64,000 bases of DNA, taken from contig NZ_PJMW01000002.1 in NCBI RefSeq assembly GCF_002846365.1, positions 1,240,001 to 1,304,000 on the forward strand, read 5' to 3'. Under the pieces are notes generated by a model. It was not told the origin of the DNA. It did not search any database and saw nothing but the letters and a program-made list of their open reading frames with translations. The translations under genes were made by a program, and so were the position numbers. Below are positions 29,343 through 39,346 of the stretch, piece after piece. Source of the DNA: Nocardia fluminea. Its GTDB lineage: Bacteria > Actinomycetota > Actinomycetes > Mycobacteriales > Mycobacteriaceae. The number at the start of each line of letters is the position of its first letter. Position 1 is the stretch's first letter.

Positions 29343-31274
29343 ATGAACTTCCGCGTGGGTGCGCCCGTATCCCCCGTCGTGAGTTCGACAGTCATCACCG
29401 AGGCGACCCGCCCCTCGCTCGACCGCACCGCCACCACGCATCCCACCGATCGTCGCGGGCTCGAGCGATTCGAGGCGGGTGCGCACATCGGCGACTTCGA
29501 GCTGCTCACCGAGCTGGGTGCGGGCGCGTTCGCCCGGGTCTTCCTCGCCCGGCAACGGTCGATGCAACGCTTGGTCGCGGTGAAGATCTCCGCCGACAGC
29601 GGCACCGAGCCACAAACGCTGGCCCAGCTCGACCACGACTACATCGTGCGCGTCTTCGATCAGCTGGTGCTGGATCCGCCCGACGACGGGTCACCCCGGC
29701 TGCGCCTGCTGTACATGCAGTTCCTGCCCGGCGGCACTCTCCTCGGCTTGCTGCGCTGGGTTCGCGCGACCCCGCCCGCCGAACGCGGTGGCCGGCTCCT
29801 GCTCGACGCGATCGACGCGGCGATGACGGAGAAGGGCGAGATCCGGCCGACGGATTCGAGCGTGCGCCGCGAGATCGCCGAACTCAGCTGGCCCGACACC
29901 GTGGCCTGGCTGGGCAGGCGCCTGGCCGCGGCGCTCGATCACGCGGCGGATCGGGGTGTGCTGCACCGTGATGTGAAGCCGGCGAACGTGCTGCTCACCG
30001 CCGAGGGTGTGCCGAAGCTCGCCGACTTCAACATCAGCTTCAGCGAGACCGCCGGTACCAGCCCGCTGTCGTATTTCGGCGGGTCGCTGGCGTACATGTC
30101 ACCCGAGCAGCTCGAAGCCAGTCATCCCGGCTACGACCGCAGCGCCGCCGACCTCGAAGCACGCTCCGACCTCTTCTCGCTCGGCGTGCTGCTGTGGGAA
30201 TTGCTCACCGGCACAAAACCGTTCGACGACACCGGTGCCGACGACCCCGCCTGGGGCGATCAGACCCGGTTGGAGGCGATGCTCACCTCACGCAGCGAAG
30301 GCGTGAGCGAGGCCGCGCTACAACAACTTCCGCCGGACTGCCCGCCCGCACTGCGCCGGGTGCTGCTCCGCTGTCTCGAGCCGAACCGAACCGACCGCTG
30401 GCCCGACGGCACCGTCCTGGCCGAACAACTCGACCTCTGCCTCGACCCGCGCGGCCGGAACCTGGTCGATCCGCCTGCCAGTTCCTATCGAATTCGCTTG
30501 CGGCCCTTCATGGTTCCGCTGATGGCGCTGGCGATCGCGGTGCCCAACGCGCTCGCGGTGCGCTACAAGACCTGGCAGAACTCCGGCCTGCTGGTGCAGC
30601 GGCTCGAGCCCGCCGCTCGCGAGGCGGTGCACATCGTCTCGGTGGTCACCAACGTGATGTCCTTCGCGCTCGGCGCGGTGATCCTGGTCTTCCTGTCCCG
30701 CCACGCCATCCTGGTTCCGCGCGCGTTGCGGGCCGGACGACGCGTGAGTGCCGAGACATTGGGGCTGGCCGGCAGGCAATCGCTGTACCTGGGCGACCGG
30801 GCGGTGGTCGTGGCCGTGCTGTTCTGGGTCACCGCGGCCGCGATCCTGCCCGCCACGGTGAAGCTCAGCACGGGCGAGCTGGCGACACGCACCACAGTGC
30901 AATTCCTGACGTCGAACGCCATCGGTTGCGCCGTGGCGGCGACCTACGCGTTCTTCCTCATCACCTTTTACACGGTCCGCTGCGTGTACCCCATCTTCCT
31001 GCAGCGAGGTCACCTGTTCCGCACCGATGCCGCGGCACTGCGCGGCCTACTGCAGCGCAGCGGCTGGTATCTGGCGGTCGCCGCGTCCATCCCGCTGATC
31101 GCGATGGTCGCCATCACCTTGCTCCCCACCGAGGACCTGCTGCCGACGATGGTCTCGCTGCGCGTGGTCTACCTCGGCAGCGTCGTCGCCTTCCTCGGCG
31201 CGTACGTCCTGTTCCGCGCGATCGAAGCCGATATCCGAGCCCTGATCAGGGTCGTCGATCCCCGGGAGAACTAG
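29343..31274 (+). CDS. Membrane Ser/Thr protein kinase, DFN-type (kinase 2)
   Basis: 643 residues from ATG 29343, 17 bp after the BVMO stop; an ATG at 29241 overlapping the BVMO gene would add 34. It lacks the N-terminal helical extension of kinase 1. The kinase domain has GAGAFARV, Lys81, HRD with Asp210, and DFN (228-230). Six membrane helices follow the kinase domain. The catalytic core is nearly identical to kinase 1 at DNA level (for example around 29945-30035 against 21005-21095), whereas the membrane half is diverged and stays high-GC. The stop codon overlaps that of hpt on the other strand. Likely the native locus copy; target proteins unknown. Confidence 0.92.
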   Translation: MNFRVGAPVSPVVSSTVITEATRPSLDRTATTHPTDRRGLERFEAGAHIGDFELLTELGAGAFARVFLARQRSMQRLVAVKISADSGTEPQTLAQLDHDYIVRVFDQLVLDPPDDGSPRLRLLYMQFLPGGTLLGLLRWVRATPPAERGGRLLLDAIDAAMTEKGEIRPTDSSVRREIAELSWPDTVAWLGRRLAAALDHAADRGVLHRDVKPANVLLTAEGVPKLADFNISFSETAGTSPLSYFGGSLAYMSPEQLEASHPGYDRSAADLEARSDLFSLGVLLWELLTGTKPFDDTGADDPAWGDQTRLEAMLTSRSEGVSEAALQQLPPDCPPALRRVLLRCLEPNRTDRWPDGTVLAEQLDLCLDPRGRNLVDPPASSYRIRLRPFMVPLMALAIAVPNALAVRYKTWQNSGLLVQRLEPAAREAVHIVSVVTNVMSFALGAVILVFLSRHAILVPRALRAGRRVSAETLGLAGRQSLYLGDRAVVVAVLFWVTAAAILPATVKLSTGELATRTTVQFLTSNAIGCAVAATYAFFLITFYTVRCVYPIFLQRGHLFRTDAAALRGLLQRSGWYLAVAASIPLIAMVAITLLPTEDLLPTMVSLRVVYLGSVVAFLGAYVLFRAIEADIRALIRVVDPREN

Positions 31275-31822
31275 GAATAGACCGCCGGGTTCAGCGTGCC
31301 GATGTAGGGGAGGTCGCGGTAACGCTCCGCGTAGTCGAGGCCGTAGCCGACGACGAATTCGTTGGGGATGTCGAAGCCCACGTGCGCGACGTCGACGGGG
31401 GTGCGCAGCGCGTCGGGCTTGCGGAGCAGGGTGACTACTTCCAGCGAGGCCGGGTTGCGGGTGGACAGGTTGCGCTTGAGCCAGGACAGGGTCAGGCCCG
31501 AGTCGATGATGTCCTCGACGATCAGGACGTTGCGGCCCGCGATGTCCTTGTCCAGGTCCTTCATGATGCGCACCACGCCCGAGGACGAGGTGGACGAACC
31601 GTAGGACGACACGGCCATGAATTCGAGCTGGGTGGGAATCGGCAGCGCCCTGGCGAAGTCGGTCATGAAGAAGATCGCGCCCTTGAGGACGCAGATCAGC
31701 AGGAGGTCACCTTCGGGGGAATCGGGCGGGTACCGCTTGGCGACGAGCTCGGCCAGTTCCTCGATCTTGGCTTTGATCTCGTCTTCGGTGATCAGCACCG
31801 ATGCGATGTCGTCTCCGTACAC
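31271..31822 (-). CDS. hpt: Hypoxanthine-guanine phosphoribosyltransferase
   Basis: 183 residues. It salvages hypoxanthine and guanine with PRPP. The PRPP-binding motif [14 protein letters not shown] and the flexible-loop region [15 protein letters not shown] are clear, as are the N-terminal VLKGAIFF and the C-terminal [20 protein letters not shown]. It follows tilS by 24 bp, the usual tilS-hpt pair. Its 3' end overlaps kinase 2 by 4 bp. Confidence 0.97.
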   Translation of the reverse strand: MYGDDIASVLITEDEIKAKIEELAELVAKRYPPDSPEGDLLLICVLKGAIFFMTDFARALPIPTQLEFMAVSSYGSSTSSSGVVRIMKDLDKDIAGRNVLIVEDIIDSGLTLSWLKRNLSTRNPASLEVVTLLRKPDALRTPVDVAHVGFDIPNEFVVGYGLDYAERYRDLPYIGTLNPAVYS

Positions 31823-31846
31823 GGAAGTGGGTGTCCCTTCGTGGCA

Positions 31847-32953
31847 TCAAATGCGCGGCTGTGCTCGCACCGCCAGCGTGCCATGCTCGCGCGTCACGAC
31901 CAACCTGTGGTCCCTGGAGCCGCCCGCCACCGCCACCCCACCCTGCCCGTGCCAATTACTCACCAGCTCGTCGATCGCCTGTAAATGGGCGTTCATGAGC
32001 CCGGTCACGCCCTGATCGGCGAGCCAGGCGCGCACCGCTCTGCGACGCAACGCGGGCGGCGCAGTGGCCAGGATCTCGATCGACAGGGTGTCGGGCGGGT
32101 CAGCGATCTCGGTGTCGCCGTCGGGACGGCCGGGCAGGGTTGCCGTCCCCGCGGGATGCGAACGCGCCTTCCGCATCAGTTCGGTGGCGTACGCATCGAG
32201 CACCGCCCCGTCCTCGCGCAACTGGTCGGCCGTACGTGCGAGAGCCTGCGCCACCCCACCGCCGAGCACGTCCTCGAGTAGGGGCAGGACCTCGTCGCGC
32301 ACCCGCACACGGGTGTATTTGCGGTCCGCGTTGTGCGGGTCGTGCCACGGTTCGATCCCCAGATCCGCGCACATCCGCACCGTCTGAGCGCGCCGTACCC
32401 CGAGCAACGGCCGCCCCCAGGGCGAATTCCACGCCACCATCCCTTGGATGGACCGCCCGCCCGATCCCCGCGCCAACCCCAGCAACACCGTCTCGGCCTG
32501 ATCGTCGAGCGTGTGCCCGAGCAACACCGGCCGCCCGTCGCGTACCGACTCCAGCGCCGCGTACCGAGCCGCCCGCGCGGCCGCCTCCACACCCCCGGCC
32601 CGGCCCACGTCGACGGGCACCACCATCGCCCCCACGCACCCGAGCGCCATCGCGTGCGCGACCGCCCGATCGGCCACCGCCCCCGAGTCCTCCTGTAGCC
32701 GATGGTCGACGACCACCGCGGTCACCTCAGCCGTCTCGACAACGGCAGCGGCCACCAAGGCCAGCGAATCAGCGCCGCCGGACAACCCCACGACCACCGG
32801 CCCGCGCCCACCCCGCTCGGCAACCCATTCCCGCACGCCCCGCCGCACGGCCAACACCGAAGATGTCTCCGGCAGGCGGATCTCACGAGACGACGCCGGC
32901 CGTGATCCATGATCAGACCCCCCGGTACTTCGGCGCCCGTCCGCGTGACTCAT
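31847..32953 (-). CDS. tilS: tRNA(Ile)-lysidine synthase
   Basis: 368 residues. It converts cytidine-34 of tRNA-Ile(CAU) to lysidine with ATP and lysine. The N-terminal PP-loop VGLSGGADSLALVAAAV (about residues 57-73) and GHTLDDQAETVLLGLARGSG mark the ATP site. The LGVRRAQTVRMCADLGIEPWHDPHN segment is typical. A less conserved C-terminal domain ends with the SNWHGQGGVAV tract. The first 35 residues are probably poorly conserved, so a later start is possible. Confidence 0.95.
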   Translation of the reverse strand: MSHADGRRSTGGSDHGSRPASSREIRLPETSSVLAVRRGVREWVAERGGRGPVVVGLSGGADSLALVAAAVVETAEVTAVVVDHRLQEDSGAVADRAVAHAMALGCVGAMVVPVDVGRAGGVEAAARAARYAALESVRDGRPVLLGHTLDDQAETVLLGLARGSGGRSIQGMVAWNSPWGRPLLGVRRAQTVRMCADLGIEPWHDPHNADRKYTRVRVRDEVLPLLEDVLGGGVAQALARTADQLREDGAVLDAYATELMRKARSHPAGTATLPGRPDGDTEIADPPDTLSIEILATAPPALRRRAVRAWLADQGVTGLMNAHLQAIDELVSNWHGQGGVAVAGGSRDHRLVVTREHGTLAVRAQPRI

Positions 32954-32973
32954 CTGTGCAGGCTACCGAGGAC

Positions 32974-34035
32974 CTACCCCAGCACTCGGCGAATCCACCG
33001 CTCCGGATCGTCGACCTCGTCGAGCAACGGCAGCGTGTCCGCGTTGGTCCACACCGTGTTGAACTCCGCGACGCCCACCCGCTCGACCACCGCGTCGACG
33101 AACTTCTTGCCCCGCACGTACTGCGCGACCTTGGCGTCCACGCCGAGCAAGGCCCGCAGCAGCCGCTGGATCGGATTGGACGGCTTCTGCCTGCGTCGAT
33201 CGAACGCGGCCCGGATATCGGCGACGGTCGGCACCACCGCGGGCCCGACGGCGTCCATCACGTGATCGGCGTGCCCTTCGAGCAGGGTACCGAGCATCAA
33301 CAGCCGGTCCAGTGCCTCGCGTTGCGGCGGCGCCTGGGCCGCGCGCAGCAGCCCGACCACCCCCCGGCTGTTCGGATCGTCGGCGTTGTCCCCGTTGCGC
33401 CGCGATCGCACCTCGTCGAGCAGCCGGGCGAGCAGCTCGCTCATCGGTTCCTCGCCGACCTCGCTGAGGATGTCCACGTTGGTGCGCATGTAATCGGCCA
33501 GCCACGGTGCCGACGAGAACTGCACCCGGTGCGTCACCTCGTGCAGACACACCCACAGCCGGAAGTCGCTCGGATTCACCCCGAGCGCCCGCTCGACGCC
33601 GAGGATGTTGGGCGCGACGAGCAGCAAGGTGCCGTCCTCGCCGGTGAACGGGTCGTACTGCCCGAGAATCGCGGTCGACAGGAACGCCAGCATCGTCCCC
33701 GCCTGGACCCCCGCGGGTTTCCCGACGAATTTGCCGCCCTCGGCGGATCCGGTGCCGGTGAGCACAGCCATCGAATCGGCGGCCGCGGCGATCCAGCCGG
33801 GCCGGTCGACGATCCGGGCCTCGGGAACCGGCCGGTCGTCGAGCAGTCCGCTGACCTCACGCACCGGCAGTTCGGCCAGCACCGAAGCCGAGGCCAACTC
33901 GGCGACGACCTGTTGCGCCGTCTGCCGAGACGCGCGCGGCCCGGAGGGAGCCAGCAGCGCTCCGGTTCGCGCGGCCAGCCGCCAGTCCACCGCTCCGGTG
34001 AACCCGGAACTCTTGCGCTCGGTCTTGTCGGTCAT
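32974..34035 (-). CDS. Zinc-dependent metalloprotease-like protein (DUF2342 / F420-associated family)
   Basis: 353 residues from ATG 34035. The family core is visible: FTGAVDWRLAARTGALLAPSG, NILGVERALGVNPSDFRLWVCLHEVTHRVQF with an HEVTH zinc-type motif, and the second EGHADHVMDAVG. It is usually encoded between dacB and tilS in actinobacteria, as here (13 bp after dacB). Annotated as coenzyme F420 biosynthesis-associated in databases, but no reaction has been assigned. Confidence 0.92.
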   Translation of the reverse strand: MTDKTERKSSGFTGAVDWRLAARTGALLAPSGPRASRQTAQQVVAELASASVLAELPVREVSGLLDDRPVPEARIVDRPGWIAAAADSMAVLTGTGSAEGGKFVGKPAGVQAGTMLAFLSTAILGQYDPFTGEDGTLLLVAPNILGVERALGVNPSDFRLWVCLHEVTHRVQFSSAPWLADYMRTNVDILSEVGEEPMSELLARLLDEVRSRRNGDNADDPNSRGVVGLLRAAQAPPQREALDRLLMLGTLLEGHADHVMDAVGPAVVPTVADIRAAFDRRRQKPSNPIQRLLRALLGVDAKVAQYVRGKKFVDAVVERVGVAEFNTVWTNADTLPLLDEVDDPERWIRRVLG

Positions 34036-34048
34036 AGTCACCCGTTCT

Positions 34049-35533
34049 CTACGAGCATCCGCAGTTGCGCAGGGCACCGGCCACCGCGTCGAGCGCCGGC
34101 CTGCTGAGCTCCGGCAACCGGTCGTTCGACATGAGTGCGAAGGTGAGCACCCGACCGTCGCGGTCGAGTACATATCCGACCAACGCGCTGGCCACGCTCA
34201 GAGTTCCGGTCTTGGCGCGCACCCACCCCGCCCCCTGCCGGTTCTGCGTGACGAAGCGCAGTGCGAGTGTGCCGGTGCCGCCCGCGACGGGCAGGTAGTC
34301 CAGCATCGGCGCGAGAGCCGCTGCGCGCGGGTCGCTTTCGGGCCTGGCCTGTGTTCCGGCAGGCACCACCGCCGCGTTGCCGGTCGGCTTGGCCGCGGTC
34401 GCGATGATCGAATCGAGCAGCTTCGGCGTCACCCGGTCGTCGACGGAGAGGCCACTGTTGTCGGCCAGATGCAGTCCGGCGATATCGAACCCGGCCGCCG
34501 AGAGGGCCGCCGAGGTCGCCGCGACCGCGCCGGCGAACGACGCGGGCTGTCCCGAGGCCACCGCCAGCTCACGTCCGATGGTCTCGGCCAGCACGTTGTC
34601 GGAGTGGATCATCATGTCGTGCAGGCGAACCCGCAGCGGTGCCGATTCGACCTTCGCGATCTGCGCACCGGTCTGCGCGGCCGGTCCCACCCGCACCGCC
34701 GCGGGATCGACACCCAGCTCGGCGGCCAGCGCCCGCCCCGCATCGAGCGCGGGGTTCGCGGTGCGCGGGGAATAGTCGGCCGACGGATCGAACCGGCCAC
34801 CGTCGAGCATGATCGGCTCGATCGGGGCGATCGACCCTTCCGGAATGTCGATCGGGTCCCAGCCCGAGGCCATGCTCGGCCCCGAGTACGCGGACGTGTC
34901 GACCACGATCGCCTTCGCCTGCCTGCCCGCGGCCCGCACCTGCGCGGCCAGATCCGCGATCCGCGCGCCGTCGGTGTAGTAGCCGCCCTCCGCCCGGGTG
35001 GTGAGCGTCGGATCACCGCCGGCGACCAGCACCAGTTCACCGGGCGCACCGGCGAGCACCTTCGTGGTCACCCGCTGGTCATCGGGCAGGGTCAGCAGTG
35101 CGGCCGCGACCAGCATGATCTTCGCCGTCGACGACGGAATCATCGCCTTGGTCGGTTCCTGGCTCCACAGCACCGTCCCGCTGCCCGGGTCACTCACCTG
35201 AGCGGCGAACACACCGAGATCCGGGTTCCCGACCACCGGGGCGAGCGCCGCGGCGATCCCCGCCACCGTGGGCGCGGGCGCGTCCGAGCGGGCGGGCGCC
35301 ACGTCGGGAAAGACCTGGCCGGTGTCGGGCGGCGGCGCCACGGTGAGTCCGCCGTGCCGGAATTCCGGCGTCCAGGGCTGCGCGATCGCCGCGAAACCGC
35401 CGGCGATCACCAGTAGCGCCACGACCACTGCCGAGAACCAGATCCAGCGGGACCTATGGCGCCCCCGCACCGGTGATCCCGGATTGCCGCCTGTATCGAC
35501 CACGACAGTGTCTCCCTCAACGCCGACCGACAC
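34049..35533 (-). CDS. dacB: D-alanyl-D-alanine carboxypeptidase/endopeptidase (PBP4 type)
   Basis: 494 residues. Type II membrane protein: basic N-terminus, then a helix (about residues 30-50), then an extracytoplasmic S13 peptidase domain. The three penicilloyl-transferase motifs are present: SxxK in [10 protein letters not shown], SxN in IHSDNVLAE and KTG in [10 protein letters not shown]. It trims or cleaves peptidoglycan cross-bridges. Divergent from ppa; heads the string dacB - metalloprotease - tilS - hpt. Confidence 0.95.
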   Translation of the reverse strand: MSVGVEGDTVVVDTGGNPGSPVRGRHRSRWIWFSAVVVALLVIAGGFAAIAQPWTPEFRHGGLTVAPPPDTGQVFPDVAPARSDAPAPTVAGIAAALAPVVGNPDLGVFAAQVSDPGSGTVLWSQEPTKAMIPSSTAKIMLVAAALLTLPDDQRVTTKVLAGAPGELVLVAGGDPTLTTRAEGGYYTDGARIADLAAQVRAAGRQAKAIVVDTSAYSGPSMASGWDPIDIPEGSIAPIEPIMLDGGRFDPSADYSPRTANPALDAGRALAAELGVDPAAVRVGPAAQTGAQIAKVESAPLRVRLHDMMIHSDNVLAETIGRELAVASGQPASFAGAVAATSAALSAAGFDIAGLHLADNSGLSVDDRVTPKLLDSIIATAAKPTGNAAVVPAGTQARPESDPRAAALAPMLDYLPVAGGTGTLALRFVTQNRQGAGWVRAKTGTLSVASALVGYVLDRDGRVLTFALMSNDRLPELSRPALDAVAGALRNCGCS

Positions 35534-35667
35534 GCCTCGACTGCGCGACTACAGCCGCCTGCCGCACCGGTGTACCAGCACACCACACTATCCTCGTTGC
35601 GCAACGGTTCCCCAGAACGATCTGGCGATTCGGCACAGACCAGCACTCGAACGAGCAAGGAGATGGC

Positions 35668-36156
35668 GTGGAGTTCGACGTCACCATCGAGATTCCCAAG
35701 GGTTCTCGGAACAAGTACGAGGTCGATCACGAGAGCGGCCGGGTCAAGCTCGACCGGTACCTGTACACCTCCATGGGCTACCCGGCTGATTACGGCTTCA
35801 TCGAGAACACTCTCGGCGAGGACGGCGACCCGCTCGACGCGCTGGTGCTGCTGCCCGAGTCGGTGTTCCCCGGCGTGATCGTCGAGGCCCGCCCGGTCGG
35901 CGTGTACCGCATGACCGACGAGGCCGGTGGCGACGACAAGGTGCTGTGCGTCCCCGCGGGCGACCCGCGCTGGGATCACATCCAGGACCTGGGCGACGTC
36001 TCGGAGTTCGAACTGTCGGCGATCAAGCACTTCTTCGAGCGCTACAAGGATCTCGAGCCGGGCAAGTACGTCCAGGGTTCGGAGTGGCTCGGCCGCGCCG
36101 AGGCCGAGAAGATCATCGACGAGTCCTTCGCCCGCCTGAAGGAATCCGGCCACTGA
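35668..36156 (+). CDS. ppa: Inorganic pyrophosphatase
   Basis: 162 residues from GTG 35668 with AAGGAG 6-11 bases upstream. Family I soluble PPase that hydrolyses PPi. Motifs: [42 protein letters not shown] with the Asp cluster that binds Mg, and CVPAGDPRW. Length matches bacterial PPases. Followed by a strong hairpin terminator. Confidence 0.98.
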   Translation: MEFDVTIEIPKGSRNKYEVDHESGRVKLDRYLYTSMGYPADYGFIENTLGEDGDPLDALVLLPESVFPGVIVEARPVGVYRMTDEAGGDDKVLCVPAGDPRWDHIQDLGDVSEFELSAIKHFFERYKDLEPGKYVQGSEWLGRAEAEKIIDESFARLKESGH

Positions 36157-36175
36157 GCCTGCTGACACAGCGAAA

Positions 36176-36208
36176 ACGGGAAGTCCGGGGCATGCTCGGA
36201 CTTCCCGT
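36176..36208. terminator. Bidirectional hairpin between ppa and the small secreted gene
   Basis: ACGGGAAGTCCG and CGGACTTCCCGT form a perfect 12-bp stem with a 9-base loop. Preceded by AAA and followed by TCTC; it sits 19 bp from each convergent stop codon, so it can serve both genes. Confidence 0.85.
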
Positions 36209-36226
36209 TCTCATGTGTGCCGTAGA

Positions 36227-36454
36227 TCAGTACCAGATGTAGAGATCCCAGCCGTCCCAGCTCTCCGTGCACTCCCAGTAGTACCCACCGGTGTACGGAT
36301 CCTCACCGGCCGCGCGGCACTGGTAGAGCTCGTAGTACGTGCCGTAATAGGTTCCGTACGGTGCCGCGGCCGCGCTGCCCGCACCGACCGCCGACACCCC
36401 GGCGACGGTCGCGATGGCCAGCAGAGCGGCGGCGATAGTGGATTTGATGCGCAT
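36227..36454 (-). CDS. Small secreted Tyr/Trp-rich protein
   Basis: 75 residues from ATG 36454, placed by an AGGAG 7 bases upstream. Signal peptide: MRIKSTIAAALLAIATVAG with cleavage near GSAAAAPYG. The mature part of about 45 residues is rich in Tyr, Trp, Gly and has two Cys (YYELYQCRAAGEDPYTGG, YYWECTESW), likely one disulfide. Many small Nocardia/Mycobacterium exported proteins look like this; no function is known. Confidence 0.82.
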   Translation of the reverse strand: MRIKSTIAAALLAIATVAGVSAVGAGSAAAAPYGTYYGTYYELYQCRAAGEDPYTGGYYWECTESWDGWDLYIWY

Positions 36455-36653
36455 GTTGTTTCTCCTGATGGCGTGCAATGTCGTCTTCTCGAAGTTATTG
36501 CGGCGCACCGGTTCGAACAGCCACCCCTAGGGGTACGTTCACCCGCCCCTAGGTCGCCTCACCTACCCCACCCTGGTTGGTAGCGCTGGCACCACCCCCG
36601 ATTCGGGTGCACACGGCATGGGCGCGGCCGCCATTCGTTCCTAGGCTCGAATC

Positions 36654-37841
36654 ATGCAGCTCAACACCACTTTCTCGGGTAGATCACGCCGTGCGGTCGC
36701 GGCCGGAACCGGCTTGCTCGCACTACTCGCCCTCACCGCCTGCGGCCCCGGGAACAGCGCCACAGCGGCGCAACCGGAACGTCCCGAGATCCGGCAGGCG
36801 CTCGAATCCGTGGTGCAGGCGGGCTTTCCCGGTGCCCAAGCGGTGATCACCACCGCCGCCGGCGAGCAGACCGTGACCGCCGGGTTCGGCGATATCTCCA
36901 CCGGCGCACCGATTCCCGACCGGGCGCACGTCCGGATCGGCAGCAACACCAAGAGCTTCGTCGCGACCGTGGTGATGCAGTTGGTCGCCGAAGGCAAGGT
37001 CGAACTCGACGGACCCGTCGAGCGATACCTACCGGGTGTCGTGCAGGGCAGCGGCAACGACGGCAACCGCATCACCGTGCGCCAGCTACTCCAGCACACC
37101 AGTGGCCTACCGGACTATCTGGCCGGTGGCGATCCCAGTCTGCGTGCCGAACCCGGCACGCAGCAGATCGAACCCGATCCGGAAGTGATTCGGCTGCGCC
37201 ACTATTCGCCTGCCGAGCTGGTCCGCATCGCGATGACGATGCCGCCGCGCCACGAGCCGGGCGCCCGCTCGGTCTACACCAACACCAACTACATCCTGCT
37301 CGGCATGCTGATCGAACAGGTCACCGGCAGCCCCGCCGCCACCGAGATCACCACCAGGATCATCGAGCCACTCGGCCTGCGCGACACCTACTTCCCCGCC
37401 CCCGGCGACCTCGGGCTGCGCACACCTCACCCACGCGGCTATCAGCAAATCGACGGCGCCCGTATCGACTTCACCGACTTCGACCCCTCATGGGGCGACA
37501 CCGCGGGCGCGATGATCGCCACCGGCTCGGATGTGAACCGCTTCTTCCTCGCCCTGCTGGACGGCAAGTTACTGCCCGCCGCACAACTGGAACAGATGCG
37601 CCAGACGGTGACTTTCGACCGCATGCCCTCGGCCGGTTACGGTTTGGGGCTGGTCGAACAGACGCTGTCCTGCGGCAGGAAGACCGTCGCGCACGGCGGC
37701 AGCATCCCCGGGTTCGATACCCGGACCGGCGTCACCGCCGACGGCGTCGCGGTGACTCTCACCGTGAACGAGCTGCCGAGCAGCAAGGAGCAGAACGAGG
37801 TTGTCGAGCGGGCGTTCGACGCCGTGGTGTGTGCCTCGTGA
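36654..37841 (+). CDS. Lipoprotein serine hydrolase, beta-lactamase/DD-peptidase (class C) family
   Basis: 395 residues. N-terminal lipobox LLALTAC-G (Cys about 31) after a basic n-region. Catalytic motifs: SxxK as SNTK in RIGSNTKSF, YxN as YTN in SVYTNTNYILLG, and HGG in VAHGGSIPGFDT. It is an exported penicillin-recognising hydrolase, most like D-aminopeptidase/esterase members rather than a proven beta-lactamase. The stop overlaps the start of the next exported hydrolase gene. Confidence 0.92.
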   Translation: MQLNTTFSGRSRRAVAAGTGLLALLALTACGPGNSATAAQPERPEIRQALESVVQAGFPGAQAVITTAAGEQTVTAGFGDISTGAPIPDRAHVRIGSNTKSFVATVVMQLVAEGKVELDGPVERYLPGVVQGSGNDGNRITVRQLLQHTSGLPDYLAGGDPSLRAEPGTQQIEPDPEVIRLRHYSPAELVRIAMTMPPRHEPGARSVYTNTNYILLGMLIEQVTGSPAATEITTRIIEPLGLRDTYFPAPGDLGLRTPHPRGYQQIDGARIDFTDFDPSWGDTAGAMIATGSDVNRFFLALLDGKLLPAAQLEQMRQTVTFDRMPSAGYGLGLVEQTLSCGRKTVAHGGSIPGFDTRTGVTADGVAVTLTVNELPSSKEQNEVVERAFDAVVCAS

Positions 37842-39346
37842 GGAACACGATCATGGCGGTCGCGGCAACCGCGATCGTCGCCGGATCACTCACCGCCACA
37901 CCGGCTTCAGCCGATGTCGACCCGCTCGATCGGTTTCGCCATCAGTCGCTGACCTGGCAGTCCTGCGACGATCCGCGCCTCGATCCGGCGGGTGCCCAGT
38001 GCGCTGAGGTGACCGTGCCGGTGGACTACTCGGCGCCGCGGGCCGAAACGATGACCGTGGCCATCTCACGGCTACCCGCCTCGGACCCGGCGAAGCGTCG
38101 CGGCGTGCTGCTGTCCAATCCGGGTGGCCCCGGCGCTCCCGGGCTCGACTTCATGATCGACGTGCGCGAGGGCATGAGCTCCGAGGTTCGTGACCGCTAC
38201 GACCTGATCGGCATGGACCCGCGCGGCATCGGCCGCTCCACCCCGGTGAACTGCCGCTGGCAGCACGGGTTCGGGCTGGAGTCCGCCGGTCTCGACGGCG
38301 CCGGTTTCGCCGAAAGCGTTGCCCAGCAAGCCGAACTCGCCGCGCTGTGCGCGGCGAACGAGGGACCGCGGCTGCGCCACATCACCACGCGCAACACCGC
38401 CCGCGACATGGACGTCATCCGCGCGGTCCTCGGCGAGGAACGAATCAGCTACTTCGGTACCTCCTACGGCACCTACCTCGGCGCGGTCTTGACCCAGCTG
38501 TTCCCCGAGCGCGGTGACCGCTTCGTCCTCGACAGCGCCGTCGACCCCGAGCACTACGGATCGGTCGGGATGGTCCGCGCCATGGGCCCGGTCAACGAGG
38601 CGGCGTTCGACCGATGGGCCGAGTGGGTGGCCGCCCGCGACAGCGAGTTCCGTTTCGGCGCGGATCGTTTCGCGGTCAGGTCAGCCGTGCAGGACCTGGT
38701 CCGCCGCGCCGACGAGCGGCCGATCCGGATCGGCGAGTTCACCGTCGACGAACACAGCCTGCCCATGGTGCTCTATCGCGGGCTCGACGACCCACGCCAC
38801 TATCCACTGCTGGCTCGCCAGATCCGCCAGCTCGCCGACGCAGCCGAGGGCACCGAGGTGCGGCCCGAACCCGAGCTGGCCGCCTCGCTCGCCTTCATGC
38901 TCACCGCGCGGCCACGCGATTACTCCCCCGCGCTGGCCGTCCTGTGCGGCGATGTGGAGGCACCGCGCGATCCGGCCTGGTACTGGCGCGATATCGAGGC
39001 GAGCCGGGCCGATCAACCGCTGTTCGGCGCGTTCGCGAACAATATTCCGCCGTGCGCGTTCTGGGCACCCCCGGCCGAGCAACCGACCGCGATCGGCAAT
39101 GCGATGCCGAGCCTGATCGTGCAGTCCACCGGCGACACCCGCACCACCCATGCGGGCGCGCAGGCGATGCACCGGGCCCTGACCGGGTCGCGCCTGGTGA
39201 CCTTGGACGATGTCGCGGTGCACTGGCTCTACGGCAACTACCCCAACACCTGCGTCGACACCACGGTCAACACCTATCTGCGCGACGGCACGCTGCCCGG
39301 CACGGACCTGATCTGTCAGGACGATCCGGGCCGCGAGTCCAGGTAG
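37838..39346 (+). CDS. Secreted alpha/beta hydrolase, S33 tripeptidyl-aminopeptidase type
   Basis: 502 residues from a GTG overlapping the previous stop; an ATG at 37853 is also possible but lacks the Arg of a proper signal peptide. Signal peptide ends near TPASA-DVDP. Nucleophile Ser in YFGTSYGTYLG, oxyanion region LLSNPGGPGAPG, and a C-terminal TAP-like domain with Asp (QSTGDTRT) and His (AVHWLYG). It probably cleaves short peptides outside the cell. The 3' end overlaps the response-regulator gene by 31 bp. Confidence 0.92.
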   Translation: MRNTIMAVAATAIVAGSLTATPASADVDPLDRFRHQSLTWQSCDDPRLDPAGAQCAEVTVPVDYSAPRAETMTVAISRLPASDPAKRRGVLLSNPGGPGAPGLDFMIDVREGMSSEVRDRYDLIGMDPRGIGRSTPVNCRWQHGFGLESAGLDGAGFAESVAQQAELAALCAANEGPRLRHITTRNTARDMDVIRAVLGEERISYFGTSYGTYLGAVLTQLFPERGDRFVLDSAVDPEHYGSVGMVRAMGPVNEAAFDRWAEWVAARDSEFRFGADRFAVRSAVQDLVRRADERPIRIGEFTVDEHSLPMVLYRGLDDPRHYPLLARQIRQLADAAEGTEVRPEPELAASLAFMLTARPRDYSPALAVLCGDVEAPRDPAWYWRDIEASRADQPLFGAFANNIPPCAFWAPPAEQPTAIGNAMPSLIVQSTGDTRTTHAGAQAMHRALTGSRLVTLDDVAVHWLYGNYPNTCVDTTVNTYLRDGTLPGTDLICQDDPGRESR

